Origin: Dermatophagoides farinae
Taxonomy: Eukaryota > Arthropoda > Arachnida > Sarcoptiformes > Pyroglyphidae
Length of the DNA stretch: 64,000 bases
Assembly: GCF_024713945.1 (NCBI RefSeq)
Contig: NC_134677.1
Location: 248,001-312,000, forward strand
Direction: 5' to 3'
Shown here: piece by piece, positions 36,254-50,350 of the stretch
Layout: the number at the start of each line of letters is the position of its first letter
Position numbering within the stretch: the first letter of the stretch is position 1
Program-made: the position numbers and the translations under genes
The notes under the pieces: generated by a model
The model's input: the letters and a program-made list of their open reading frames with translations, nothing else
The model's database searches: none
Told to the model about the DNA's origin: nothing

Positions 36254-39200
36254 TTCTTGTTTTTTTTCCGTTGTCATTTTGAATCGCATGCGTAAGTGCT
36301 GCGTTGTTTTTTTTTCTGTCTTTGAAATTCTGTTATATATGTATATATGTTGTGCTACACACATATCCATACACAAACACTGAGAATATTCAGAATCTTA
36401 TGGGTACAGGTCGTATGTCCTGTGCACAACATATATATACCAATCTATTTTACTTTAACAAAAAAACACACTTTTTTTCTCAGTAAGTTGAAAAAAAGTT
36501 TTTTTGACAAACAAATAAAAAAAAATTTCTCGATTCATTTGTGTTTGTGTACAAAGATGTCAACTGAATGTATCATCATTGCATTTGAATTGTGTGTGTG
36601 TCTGTGTCGGTGTTATTTCATCATCATCATCATTAAAATGAACACGAAAAAAAAATCAATCTGAAATAATTAACCGGTGTAAAGATTGGTGCAATTTTTT
36701 AGTCTCTCTGTGTGTGTTTTGTGTCTTTATTTTTTCAAGTTGAAAAAAAATTTCATTTTCAAATGTGAAATGAAAATTTTTCCATTTTTTTTTTTTTTGT
36801 TAATGCAACATTTATATATTGGTGTTGACGGCATTGACAGTGTTAATTATCAAGTTTTGAGTGTTGATTATAGCGAAAGAAAAAAAGAAACGTCACGATA
36901 TATTGATCGATCGATTGACTGAATCTCAATATCAAAATCCACAATCAAATAGTGAAGTTTTTTTTGTTTTGTTTTGTTTGTTTGTTTGAAAAAAATTCTA
37001 AAATTGTTTCAACCATTTTTTCCTGTTTCTTCTCTGATTATAAACTCTGTAAACGACTAGAACACTAAGAAGAATCATCGAAGATAAGATGATGATGACA
37101 AGGCAAATGATTATTATTATTATTATTGAGAATTTGATAAGATATCAGATATCACAACCTAACTTGATGAATGGCATAACGTATTTTTTATTTCGTAGAC
37201 AAATTTCTGAGAGAAAAAGAGAGAGAGAGTGGGAGAAGAAATTGAGAAATTTTTTTTTCTAATTAGAAACCTAAAACTTTTGACTGTGTGTGTGTGTCTG
37301 GTGAACAACTGCTTTGTCAACACTGAACAAAATTATTGGGTTTTACGGATTTTTTTTTACTATTTAGTTTGCTATTTGAAATTGAAATTGAAGTGAAATG
37401 AAAAAAAAAAATTTAAACTTTGACAGTGGAGCCCAATGATGGCATCATTTAATTAGCCATAATCGTTGGTGTGGGTACCCGATCGTCGTCATATTATTAT
37501 TATGATGATGATGGTAACTTTAATGGCAAAATTGAATTATGATTTTTTTTTTCGCTTTTTGTTTCAAAAATGAAACTTTCAAACAAAACAAACTGTGGCA
37601 AGTGATTGAAAATCCATCTGGACCATCACATTATTAATGATGTTGTAATCATATTAAATTTTTAAAAATCTAATTCAATTATCCACCGATGATGATGATG
37701 GACAAATGATGCACTCCAAATGATGTGTGTGTGTGTGTGTTTGTAGTCAGCGATCCAGAACAAATGAACCAAACAACAAAAGAGAAAAAAAAACCATACT
37801 GACCACAAATCCAAATGATTTTCTATTTCTCCGTTATTTTTTTCTACGATGATGAATGATTGAAATTTGATTTGATTTTCATTCTGTCAATGATGATGTT
37901 TTGTTGTTGTTGTTGTTGTCATTGCCAAATCATTACATAATCATAACCGGTCAATAGTCCAGTCAATTAGTGTTCACGCCTAATTGATGTTGGATGAAAT
38001 AATGAAATAGAATGAAAATCGACTGCCAAACCAAAAAAAAGAAAGAAAACAAATTGATCGATACATTCTATTCATTTGTTGTTGTCCGAAATTTTATTCC
38101 TGATAATTTCCAAATGTTCCATTCTGCTGTAATGTAATAATTTAATAATTGTTTTGCTGGATGGACATTGAAAAAGAAAAAAAAAGCAAAGAATGATGAG
38201 TTTGAGTTGATTATGATTATGATTATTGTGGTTTGTCGTGTTCATTTCAGACATTGAATGCAGAATTTTTCTTTTTTTTTTCTTCTTCATTGTCATTATT
38301 ACCACTTAGCAAAACAACTAATGGAGGCCACAACAACAACAACAACAACGACAACAATATTAAAGTTAATGTTTATGAACAAATTGCGTTATTGACAGCA
38401 ATAAAAACGCACACACACAGACAAACACAATTGCCGTTTTTATTCCAAAAACGAAAAAAAAAGATGGAATCCCGGTTTTTCTGTTTCACCATCTCTCTCT
38501 GTGTGTGTGTCTGTTTTTTTCTGTTTGTTCTGATTTTGTTCAATTGTCTCTCTCGTGTATTTTTTTTTTTTTTTTTTTTTTTGGTTTGTTGCGGTTCTGA
38601 CAAAAAAAAAATTCTCAACTACCAAAATGAATGATAATTATTATGATCGTCGTCGTAATTTGCCCATCTTGGATTCCGTTGTTGTTGTATGAGAATTTGT
38701 CCTGTTCTCTGTGTGTGTGTGTTTGTTTCTCTCCCGCTCTTTTTAGAGACAGACCAAAATGGCTGTCATTAAATGACATGGATTTTTTTCTTCCATCAAC
38801 AACACCGGTATTCGATCCAAGAGATTCGGGCAATTTTTTTCGCTTTGTTTTTCAAAATTTCCTGGTTTTTTTTCGTATTGTAAGGTTTGCGTGTCATTTG
38901 GATCTAAATCAAAAATGACAAATTTGATTGTCTGTTTTGATGAAACAAACAAAACTTGTAGAAGAGAGAAAAAAAAAGTCGATACCAAGTTCAAGTTGCA
39001 AATCAATCAATCAATCAATCAATCAGACAAACAAATCGATTGATTGATCGATTGATTAAACAAATAGACAACTTTTTTTGTTTGATTAATTAAAATTATG
39101 AGCTAATTTGTGCGATACAAAAGAAAGATGTTTGTTCATCAAGGAAAAGAGAAAAGTTTCCATCATGAATGTTTTGTGTTGGTCATCTTTGGATAATTAG

Positions 39201-39837
39201 ATTTATTCATTCAATTTTCATAGAAATTTGTTTGATCAAACTTTTTTTTTTTGGTTGATTAATGAGAACACATATATTCACCTCTGCTGCATTCTGTGTG
39301 CATGAACAGTTCCGCGATTGATGATGTTTATAATGTCAATTTGGTCAATTTCTTCGATTTTCTATGTTTGTTTTTGATGCAAACACTAAGATACACACAC
39401 ATTGATAATCGACAATCGGTTCAGTTTGTGGATAAACTAATCAAACTTTTACTGTTCAAAATCATTATCATTATCATTTTTGGAATGGCGACATTTTGTT
39501 TGAATGAATTTTTTCTTTTTTTTTTGGGTAAATAAATTTTCTGGTCTATTATTCTCAATGGAACAACAACCAAAAAAAAAAAAAAAAAAATGACGTTCCT
39601 GTGTTCCCATGTGATGCCATATATTTGTAACCACTGCGAATCGTGATTTCTGGGTACGGGGCCACCACTCATTCACATATGAAAAGAATGATTTTATTTC
39701 CATTTTTGTTCTGCATATATGCTAAATGAAGCTGATCACCATAAAGACGATGAGACCAAATGTCGCCATTTTTTTGAGGTTTTTCAGATTCGATTATTAT
39801 TGTATTGTATTGTATTGAATGTTGATCATCATCATCA

Positions 39838-39878
39838 TCATTTTCATTGATGATGATTATCGTCATCAATGAAAATGA
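39838..39878. repeat. inverted repeat, 16-bp perfect arms, 9-nt loop
   Basis: TCATTTTCATTGATGA (39838-39853) and TCATCAATGAAAATGA (39863-39878) are exact reverse complements. This is the longest perfect hairpin I found. The flank has ATC triplet repeats, so one arm may derive from the local microsatellite. Confidence 0.85.
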
Positions 39879-41046
39879 GATTCGCTGTTTTTTTTCGTTG
39901 TTGTTGTTGTTGTTATGGTTGTTCAACGAATATTCATAATGATTATGATTGGCAATCAAAAAAAAAAGCGAATCATAGCCATATTTTTTTCTGGAATATT
40001 ACGTACAAGTGACAGCAATGAAGGGGTTCTCCAGTGTGTACAAATAGTTGATAGGATAATATATCCGGTAATCTCAACATGGGTTCGGATGATGATGATG
40101 ATTTTTTGTGGGTTAAACTGGTTCATCATCATCATCATCATCATATGGTGGTATGGCATTCAAAGCAAGCCATATATATAAAGAGATTGATTTGATCTGC
40201 ATGTGGTGGTGTGGAATCGTTTTTGAATTTTTTTCAAATTTAAAAAAAAAATTTAAATATTAAGCTCTGAGAATCTGAATTTTTTTTCATTTTTGTTTTC
40301 ACTGCATATACTGTGATATAATGACCATATGTCATGGAGTGGTTATACATTGGAAAAAAAAACATACATACATGCATGCTTCTTCTTGTTCTTTTGCTAA
40401 AAATCAATAAATGACCGTAAAATGAAAGGATTAAGAACTAGAAAAATTCTTCTTTTAACTGAAAATTTTTTTTTCTACGTGAAACAAGATGCAAAAAATA
40501 ACAGAGACTAGAATTCGATTAAATTTTTTCTTCTCAAACAAAAAAAAGAAAAAAAAACATTTGAATATTTAATGGCCAGTATGAGCGATTCGAAAAAAAA
40601 AATTTTAAATTTTTTTTTTCGTTCACTGCCTGCCTGCATCTTGCTTATTTATTCTGTAGATTACGACAGACAACAACAACAACAACTTCAATCCATCTAT
40701 TCACCACCACCACCACATGCATAGCCAATCAAGCTAGTTGGATGGATGGATGGATGGATAGATGCACCAGAAAAAAAGTAGGGAATGAGAAAAGTTTTTA
40801 GTTGCTATTAAAAGTTTTTTTTTGTGTGTATGTAATGTATTTGAAGTGCTGTGCTGTGCTGTGTGAATGTTCCAAAAATGATACGGTATGTTGTACTACC
40901 ACCAGTAGACAGTAGACAGCAACAGAATCTGGAACGCACTGTGCAATGATGATGATTCTGTCTTTGTATGATTGGAACGAAAACGACAACAACAACAACA
41001 ACAACAATTTAAAAATAGAAAATTTTCAAAATTTTTTCATTCCAAC

Positions 41047-41070
41047 AGAGAGAGAGAGAGAGAGAGAGAG
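41047..41070. repeat. (AG)12 microsatellite
   Basis: An uninterrupted AG run of 24 bases, purine on the plus strand and continuing into an A run. Confidence 0.9.
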
Positions 41071-42554
41071 AAAAAAACTCAACTCTTTCTTTCTCTCCAG
41101 TGGCTCTTTTAAACGATATTTATTTATTTTTTCATTTTAGTCTAGTTAGAATGAATTTTCATTTTTTTTTCTGGAAAAAAAAACAATTTTTTTCCCCACT
41201 CTATGATCATCATCAATTTGAAGTAATTAAAAAACATAATGATTCCACCAACCATTTACTGACCAAATTGAATTGATCTCAGTAAAGTGTGTGTGGGATA
41301 AAGTGGTCATTGCATGGTCTTCATCATCATCATCATTTTTTTTGAATGAGAAAAAAAATTGAAATTTTTTTCTCTACACACTGGTCAGTGATGGAAAATG
41401 ATTTTATTCTTGAGAATTAATTAATTAATGAGAAAATTATGTGAATATCCTCCTCCCACTACCACTCTATTGAATCCATCCAGAAATTCATGAAAAAGTT
41501 TTTTTTCTGGCCGTGTATGCAGTACGAATATATTTTATTCTCTGAATCTCTGAAATTTTTTTCTTTCGCCATAACCAATTAACACCAAAAAAAAAAAAAA
41601 AAAAATGCTCGGATCATGATCATCATCATCGTATACGATTGTTAATTGATATTCAAAACGTGTTTAGAATTTGATATGCAAATTTTTTTTTCAGATCTGT
41701 ACATGTTCATCAATTAGTAAAACGAATGAGAAACGAAAAAAAAATTCAAGTTTTTTTTTCTTCAACAACAAATCAAAATCACCAAAATGAAACTTTTTTT
41801 CCCGTCTTGATCATTTCAAATCATCATTGTGATCAGATGATGATGATAATTATTATTATTTAAAACCTGAGATGATTAATTAAAAGTTTTATTCTCACTC
41901 ACTTTCTCTCTCTCTCTCTCTTTTTGATCAGAAGAATATTCTTTGAAATCATCATAATTCTGTTTGAGAAAAAAAAACGGCAATAAGATTAGCGTTTTAT
42001 TTATCTAGAAACAATTCTTATGGCTAATAAGGGGCTATTGTTCATTTTATTCTTATTCAGGGATTAGCCATTTGGTTTGGCTTTCTTTGTTTGAAATTCT
42101 TTGGTAGTTTTTTTTCTGATTTGAAATCGGATTACATAGAAAAGCTATATATATAATTCATTTGGACTGTAAATGAATGGTGGTAATCACACACATCCTT
42201 GAAATTAGCTTCTTTCATTCTGTGACATGACCTCGATTGACCGTTTGTGTGTTGTGAGTTTGGTCCTAATTTAAGATCTTGAATTAATTAATTAGGGCCA
42301 CAAAAACATCATGATAACCAAATCATTTTTTTTTGTTTGTTTGTTTGTCTGCTTTGAAACAATGTAATAGTTATTGTTGGCGTGCGTATACATTGTGTTA
42401 TTATCATTTTGACTAGACAGTGGACTTTGGTCCAATTCAATCCAATTCTTTTCTTCTTCTTCTTATTCATTATTTAATCCTCAACATTGTTTTTCATTCG
42501 TTTGAAAATGAATAACAAAAATCCATAATGAATGAAATGACCACCATAATAATG

Positions 42555-42579
42555 TTATTATTGTGCAACACAATAATAA
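42555..42579. repeat. inverted repeat, 11-bp arms, 3-nt loop
   Basis: TTATTATTGTG (42555-42565), loop CAA, and CACAATAATAA (42569-42579) form a perfect short-loop hairpin. Confidence 0.8.
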
Positions 42580-44016
42580 TAACCCGTTTATAGTGACAAT
42601 ATTATTTATATATCAGACAAAAAAAAATCCATCCATTCATCTAATGATGAATGAATAATTTGTAAAAAGGGTTAACAAGAAGAAGAATAGAATGAATGAA
42701 CTGGAATTAATTATTTATTGTGTGTGTGTGTGTGTATGCCAAATAAACCTAAAGACTTTTACTGTTTACCTATTTATCTTACTTTTTCTGATAGATTCTG
42801 TCCGATTTTCACTTAGTACTACTAATGGGTTAAATTTGAAACAAAACCCAAAAAAAAAGTTCCAACCGAATTTATAAAAGCAATGGTTCATCTATTTTAT
42901 TCAGAAACGAGAGGAAAAAAAACGAGAATTTCTAATGGATCCACACACACACACATACTAATGAATTACGAAAAGTTGCAATTCTTTTCACTCTTGTTCT
43001 TCATTAAATACAATGATGATCATCAAACAAAGAATTTTTTTCAACAAAAAAAAACTTGATGACCTTATTATTCTATAACAACCAGACACGCACACAATCT
43101 TGAATTCAAGTTGAATTTACAGAATTTAAACTGGTTGTTTTCGGTTAATTGTTCGAGTTTTTTCCCCACTGATCATGATGATGATGATGATAATGGGCTT
43201 TAGGCTATTTTCAATTTCCTAGGCAATTATTTCATTTCATTTTTTTTTTGGTGGTTGAAAATTCCCTCTATATTTGATGAAAATTGTCAAGTTTTCATTT
43301 TTATTTTTTTCTTTGTAAACGAAACCAATCGGCTAGCCAAACATTTGACAATAATTGAAATTGATTGAATAAGTAATAAAAAGACATTAATTATTGAATT
43401 TGATGATGAATCGATGAAAAAATTTCAATTTTCTTTGCCAAATGATAATAATGATGATCATCATTAGTGGTAATAGTACAAACAAACAAACAAACCGAGA
43501 AAAAAAACTTGGCTTTTTAATGATTTTATAATGATTTTATTTGGCTACCACCAAAAGAAAACTTTGAAACAAACACAAGAATTGTAAATGTCTTTTAAAT
43601 TTTGAATGAATGAATTATATTTGAATGCATAGTTTAGTCCAGATCAAGGAGAAAAACAACAACAATCATCATTAGTGTGTGGCAAAAAAAAACCTCTTTC
43701 ATTACATAATGGATACATATCCAACACACACACACTACTTGCCAGACTTGTTATATCATCATTGCATGCAACACCGACACGATTAGTGCAAACAAACCTG
43801 GTGGTGGTCGTTGTTTTTTTTTTATTTATTTTACTAAGTGAATTTTCTTTTCATTTTCATTTTTTTCTTGGCTATGAAAGATGGAAGAAAAAATAAATGA
43901 ATTCAGTGAACCATGTAACCGAATATGAAAGAAAAAGCAAAAAAAAAAAAATTTCATCCAAAGTTTTTCTCAAGTCAACCTTTGAGAAAAAAAACCGAAA
44001 TTCTGTTTGTTGTTGT

Positions 44017-44045
44017 TGAATGAATGAATGAATGAATGAATGAAT
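44017..44045. repeat. (TGAA)7 microsatellite
   Basis: A tetranucleotide run of seven TGAA units in noncoding sequence. Confidence 0.9.
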
Positions 44046-46708
44046 TGCAAGAATCATACACACACACATATTTCTGCTTCGATTCATTTTTTGACGATCA
44101 TTCAGTTCAAATATTTTGTTGTTGTTGCAAAAAAAAAACAAAGGAAAATTACAAATCTTTTGATGCACAATGATTGATCCATGATTAACTTTTTCAGTTT
44201 TGTTTTGTTTTTTTTTTGTTGATTGAATTTTCATATTTCCGAAAAAAAAAACATCACCATCATCATTTACAGACGAATGATTAGGTAAATTAATTTTCTT
44301 CATTCATTCATTCAAATCACACGTGATACGTTTGATTTAAATTTGGAAATTAATTTCATCCCTCCTTCAGCCACTGCCCCGCAAAAAAAGTTTGTAAATG
44401 ACAACAAACAACAACAAAAACACTGAAAAAAAACATGTGCGCACACACAAAAAAACAATTTCTTTTCGTCTGATTGAAAATATAAATGAATGTCAATCAA
44501 CCAATGACTGACGTTGCATTATTATATTACCTACAGCACAAATCCCCTGAGTTTAGATTTAGTAAAGTTATTTCTCTCTCTCTCTCTCAGTGTGTTTATA
44601 TCAAGAAAGTTGAAAATCAATTTAAATTCAATTTGTTCAACGGCAAAAAATCTCTGAACTAAAAAAAAATTCATTGATCATCATCATCAATGAAACCTTC
44701 GGGGCAATGAAAACGGTAAATTAGATTACTAAAACCGTGTATGTTTTGAATTTTATCACACTTTTTTTTTGTTCTTCTCTGGTGTTTTTAAAACCAACTC
44801 AAATTTAAAATTCACCGAAACCACCGAAAACATATTTTTTGAATTTCGTTTAAAAAAGAGAATGAGAGCAGAAAAAGGGTTAATCAGTATGTGTGTAATT
44901 TCAAGGCAAAAAAAAAATAAAATTGAAGCCCAAAGCGCAATGTGAAAATCAATTGTGTTGAACATGTGCCACAGATTGGAATTGGAAGAAAGTTGAAAAA
45001 AACTAGAGAGAGAGAGTGAGAAAAAAAATTGATTGATTGATTGAAACCGATTCGGTTTTGGTATTGGAACATTTTCTTGAATAGAATGAGAATTTTAATT
45101 TTTTTTTCATTCCATTTTCTCTCTTACAGACCATCGTCATCATCATCATCATTTTATTCTGTTGATGATTGAGCTGTTGGGAAAAAAAACAGTATTTAAA
45201 TTGCTGGCGTTACAACACACACTGAATTAATGATGATGATGATGATTTCGACCGAAAACAGAGGAAAGAGAACCAAAAAAAAAAAAAGTTCAGTACAACA
45301 GATTGGGTCATTAATATAGATAATGATGTATCGTTTTTTCCACTCTCTCCCTGTTTTGACTTTTTTTGGAACAATCTTGCATTCTGGTACATGATCTCTC
45401 TCTCTTCTGGTTATTATTATTTCTTTGTTGTTGTTGTTGTTGTCGTTATTATTGTCAAGTTTAATGTTGGTTAGTTTCTCGTTTGGTTAATTGTTATTGT
45501 TTTAATTATTCAAAATAAATTAATTAACTCTTTCGCCGTTGTTGTTGTTTTTGTTGTTGTTGTTGAACAAGAAAATTATTATTTTTTTCAAGTGAAAAAA
45601 AAACATGAATAAATTATCTCAATGTGGACCTTTTTTTATATCGACGATGTTGTCGGTTTTTTTTGCCAAGATTTTTGGAAAATTTTTCTTCTATTTTCTG
45701 GAAAACTTTTCTTTTTTTCCATTTTATTTTGTTCGAATGGCAATAAATTACCAAACACGCGATGACAAGTCTCTCTATTTCTTTTATTTTTCAATTCGAT
45801 CATTGTGTGATGTGATAAATCAAATTTTTTTTTTTCAAAATTGATCAAAATCAAGTGGAAATTCTGAGTCAGCCAGAAATTAAAAAAAAATTTCGATAAA
45901 TTAACCCGATAAATTCTCCAGTCACTTGGCCTCTAATGCCAACATCCAGGTATATCTGTGTGTGTGTGTAATGGGGCCACAGATGGATCTATCGATCTGG
46001 ATTTTTCTGTGAAACAAAACTAAAATTCTCTGGAAACTCTAAACTATTTTTTTTCACTACTACTCTCGACTGAAGTGATCGCCACGAATCATCGATCGGA
46101 TCGATTGAATATAAAAAAAAAACTTGGAACAACGAAACAATTCTAATCGATCGATTCGATATTGATGATGATGGTGGTGGTGTGCAATCAGCACAAGAAT
46201 AAGTAAAAAACAAAAGAATGGAAAAAAAACTTGATTCAAAAAAAATGAAATGAAATGAAATTCAAGTTCTTGGTTCTGGTTTCAACCAAAAAAAAAATTT
46301 CGAGTGTTGCCATTTTTTGTTTGAGAATTTTTCTCTTTATAAAGCTCAAGGGAGATTGTTGTCGTCGCTGCTGACTTAACGGCCACGAATACAAGTTATG
46401 GACAACAACAACAAAGATGATGATGATGATGAAAAAAAATCCATAATAGTCAAGTGTGTGTGTGTGTGTAAGATGGTTTCACTCAATTAAATCGATGAAA
46501 CGTGATTCCGTTCAATCATAGGATTTATATTGTAGTTGGGTTTTTTCGTTGAATTGGATGATGATAATTTTCTTTTTTTTTCTTTTTGAAAACAACAACA
46601 ACAACAACGAAAAAAGAAATGAAATTTTTTTTTTCATCGCTTGTAATGTTTAAAGGCAACCATAAATTGCTTTGACCATAATATTCTTCAACTATTCATC
46701 AACTAAAC

Positions 46709-46732
46709 CACACACACACACACACACACACA
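46709..46732. repeat. (CA)12 microsatellite
   Basis: An uninterrupted CA run of 24 bases in the gene desert. Confidence 0.9.
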
Positions 46733-47506
46733 AAGTTATAGAGACAAATTAATAATTTTCAACCAAGAAAAAAAAGACAACAGCAATAATATGAGAAGAT
46801 TAAGCTTTTAAAGCTGCTGACCATCATCATTCAAACTATGAATGACCAAATGTCGTCACCCACGCACAGTCAACTCGGTAATCCCAAGATCATCATCATC
46901 ATCATCATCATTATCGTGATTTGATTTTGGCTCATTCAGGTCCATTTCGATATCGATTTTCTCGTCGTCGTTGTTCATCTTTGCATTATTTTTTAATCAA
47001 ATTTTTTTTTCTGCGCTTGTTCTCGATCATTCATTTTTTGCTCACTTGTTTGTTGTTGCTGTGTGATTAACTTTTTCATCGTCATTTTTTTTCTCCATTT
47101 CCACAGTAAAAAAATAACATTAGCGCCTTTCTTAGATGTCATGGATCATGTGTGTGATGTTTTCATTTTCGTTGTTGATGATTGATTGATTGATTGGTTG
47201 ATTGATCGAATCCCGAGCAGCAGCAAACGATGATGATGATGATGATGAAGGAGGTGGTGAAACAAAAAAAAATTGCTGGAATTTTTTTTTCGGTGTGAAT
47301 ATTAATACACATACGATAAATAAACTCCAAGATCATAATGACAGCTGACAACGAAATTTGATTTTTTTTCTTGGGTCTGACATTTTTTTTTTTTTTGCCA
47401 AAATCGACACAGGCTTGGTTTTTCGGGTCAAAATCACAAACAAAGTCAATTTCGTTTGATGGAGTAAAAAAAAACCTAGTGAAAATAGTGGGTGGAGATG
47501 CAACGG

Positions 47507-47516
47507 GCGCGCGCGC
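47507..47516. repeat. (GC)5 alternating run
   Basis: GCGCGCGCGC is embedded in AT-rich DNA, with no other GC-alternating run of this length seen in the window. Alternating GC is the best Z-DNA-forming sequence. Confidence 0.8.
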
Positions 47517-49433
47517 TCAAAAAAAAATGATGTGATTGTGTTGTCATGAATAATGATGACGATGATGATGATGATGATGATGGTTTCTAATTTCTGATGT
47601 TTCATTCATCGTCGTATATGGATCGGGTTCCATTTTTTTTCTGAGGGGTAACTGTTACTTGTTCAGTGTCACTACGTGTGTGTAGATATTGATCACATAC
47701 ACACAGAGAGAGAGAGAGTGAAGAAAAAAACACAAGTTTTTTTTCTAGGAGCAATCGATATTTTTTTCGCTTTTTTTGGAACATTTTTTCGTTGATGATC
47801 TTGATGTTCATCGTCATCATCATTCATAAATAATTTATAATTAACATGTATTTGCTTTTAATTTATTTTTTTTCATATTTTTATTTCATTTTTTTTTCAA
47901 AATACCAAAAAAATTTCATACGAGATATGAATTCTCATTATCCACACCAGAATCTAATCTGATCACATTTATTGAAGAAAAAAACGACAACGACGACCTA
48001 TCCATAGTCATTGGACTTTTGGAATTTGATTTGCATACATGATGAATATACATTGAGCAAAGATGGGCATCGTTGTCGTCAAATTTTGATTGAATTTGAA
48101 GCCGGAAAAAAATGAAAAAGAACCACATTTGAATTCTGGAAATGAGAAAAAAAAACATTCTCCAAATATACAGTAATTAAGTTTTTTTTTCGGACATGAT
48201 GACGATGATGATGTTGGAAAAATTTTTCAACATGATGATGAGTTTTTTTTTCTTAAAATTCTGTTTTGTTTTTTTTCGTTCGGTTAATTGGTCGATTCCG
48301 TGTGTATGCATTCTACGTATCATCATCATCATCATCATCACTAACGTTATGTGATTATCCTCATTAGAATCTCATGCGATTTTCTCTCTGTCTGTCTAGA
48401 ATTTAATTTTGTTCAAGCAGATTCAGCAACGGGAAAAAACAAATCAAAAAAAAAAAAAAAATTTCCCTTGCAGCCAAACTCTCAATGTATGTGTGTGCGT
48501 GCGTGTATGTTCATTTGATTCTGTGGCTTTTCGCTTGCTTCTGTGTTAAGGGGTTTTGGTTGTTTTTTTTTCTCTAGTTTGGATTTCATCATTACACATA
48601 TACATACTTTTCATAAAATGATAATCATTAGTATAAATGTGCATACTAAGGCTATTAGAGAGGAAATCAAATCAAAAAAAAAAAAAAAACAGAGGAAACA
48701 ATCATATATTGTGACTTGTGTATGTAATCTCAAATAGCCGGGAATAAAAACCATATTTACTATATATACATGGAAAATATTCTGGCAATTAAGGCCATAT
48801 TTATTCCCTGTAGCTGTGTTGTTTGTAAATTGTATAAATTGGATTGCGTTCCACTTGAAATTTGACTTTCTAAACAGAAATATTCTTTACAAGTTTACCT
48901 CTCTCTCTCTCTCTCTACACGAACAAATTTATAATGATGATGGTGATGGTTTACAATTATCATCATCATCATCATCATCATCCGATTCTAGTACCAAGAA
49001 CACTAATTGTTTTTTGTTGTTGCTGATGCTTTTCCTACAAAAATATGGTTATTATTCTTGTCTCATCATCATCATCATCATCATCATTCGTAATGGGTAT
49101 TTAAACCTTGATGTTTTTTTTTTCATTCTGGTTTCCCATTCATTTTATTCATATAAAAGGGTTTACCTTTTTTTCTTGATTGCAAAAACTTTTTCAAAAA
49201 AAAAAAATTTTTTTTTTTCACTCTAGTTGCCTTGATTGTGTAAATGTTTGAATAGCCACCGATGGGCTAAAATGTTTAAAATTCAACTCTGAATTTTTTT
49301 TTTTGTCGGAATACATTTTGCACGAGAATTCTCTCCGTTTTCCATGTGCCCATATATTCATGCCGTGCATATGCAAATCGGTGTAGTTTTCAGTGTTGCT
49401 GCACTCGTTTCACTTGCACTCAATCCATGATTC

Positions 49434-49454
49434 TGTGTGTGTGTGTGTGTGTGT
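49434..49454. repeat. (TG)10 microsatellite
   Basis: An uninterrupted TG run of 21 bases in the gene desert. Confidence 0.9.
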
Positions 49455-50318
49455 ATGGCTGATTAATCGGTATTCGTTTTCTTTTTTCTTTTTTCTTTTT
49501 TTTAGCTACTAAATACTGTTAATGTTAAATGATTCAATTAATTATTTTTAATTAATACCAAACCCATTTATATACACAAAATAATAAATGGTCTGTGTGT
49601 GTGTTCGTCGAGTGAAAGGATCATTTTTTTTTCGTCACCTTCACCAACAAACTAGTATACACTAATGATGTAAATGTAAATGTCACACACACACACACAT
49701 AATTGGATACACTAACCAACCGAGTATTATTCTGGCTTCATTATTATTAACATGCAGCCAATAAGATTGAATGAAGATTATTTGAAATTCTTTCATCATC
49801 ATCATCATCATCATTGTTTGTTTGTTTATTTTTTTTCCACCTCATTGAATGAATTTTTTTTTGTTTGTTTATTTACAACTAAATTCTGTAACTAAATAGA
49901 AAAACAAAATGCTCCACATCTGCTAATTAGTAGTAGTCAGCATCATTCATTTTGATCCAATATATTTTTTTTCTTTCCTTATTGGGCGTCATTCTAATTG
50001 GAGCTTATTGCTGCTATGGATGTAATCAATCAATTGAATGAATGTGTCTGCGTGTGTGTGTGCATTGCCCATTTATCATTCGCCTCATCTCATCTCATCT
50101 CATGTCTATGAACGTTTGTTTTTGGCTATCTGTATTGGAATGCCTATGACTCTGATAAATAACGTCATTATCAAACGGCAACCGAAAGCTTATTGAGCGC
50201 ATATGATTAATTTCAATCAATTCATGACATTTTGTTTCCATATAGTCAACCCATTCAATAAAATAAAACGAATGGCCAAGAAGATGGAAAAAAAATGATA
50301 ACCAAATTCATTGTCCAT

Positions 50319-50350
50319 CTGCTGCTACTGCTGCTGCTGCTGCTGCTGCT
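50319..50350. repeat. CTG triplet tract with one CTA
   Basis: CTGCTGCTA followed by seven CTG units, in noncoding sequence. Confidence 0.9.

Noticed and set aside
39001-39060. AATC repeats followed by GATT repeats (inverted array)
   Set aside because: Explained by simple tetranucleotide microsatellites in both orientations; no additional structure.
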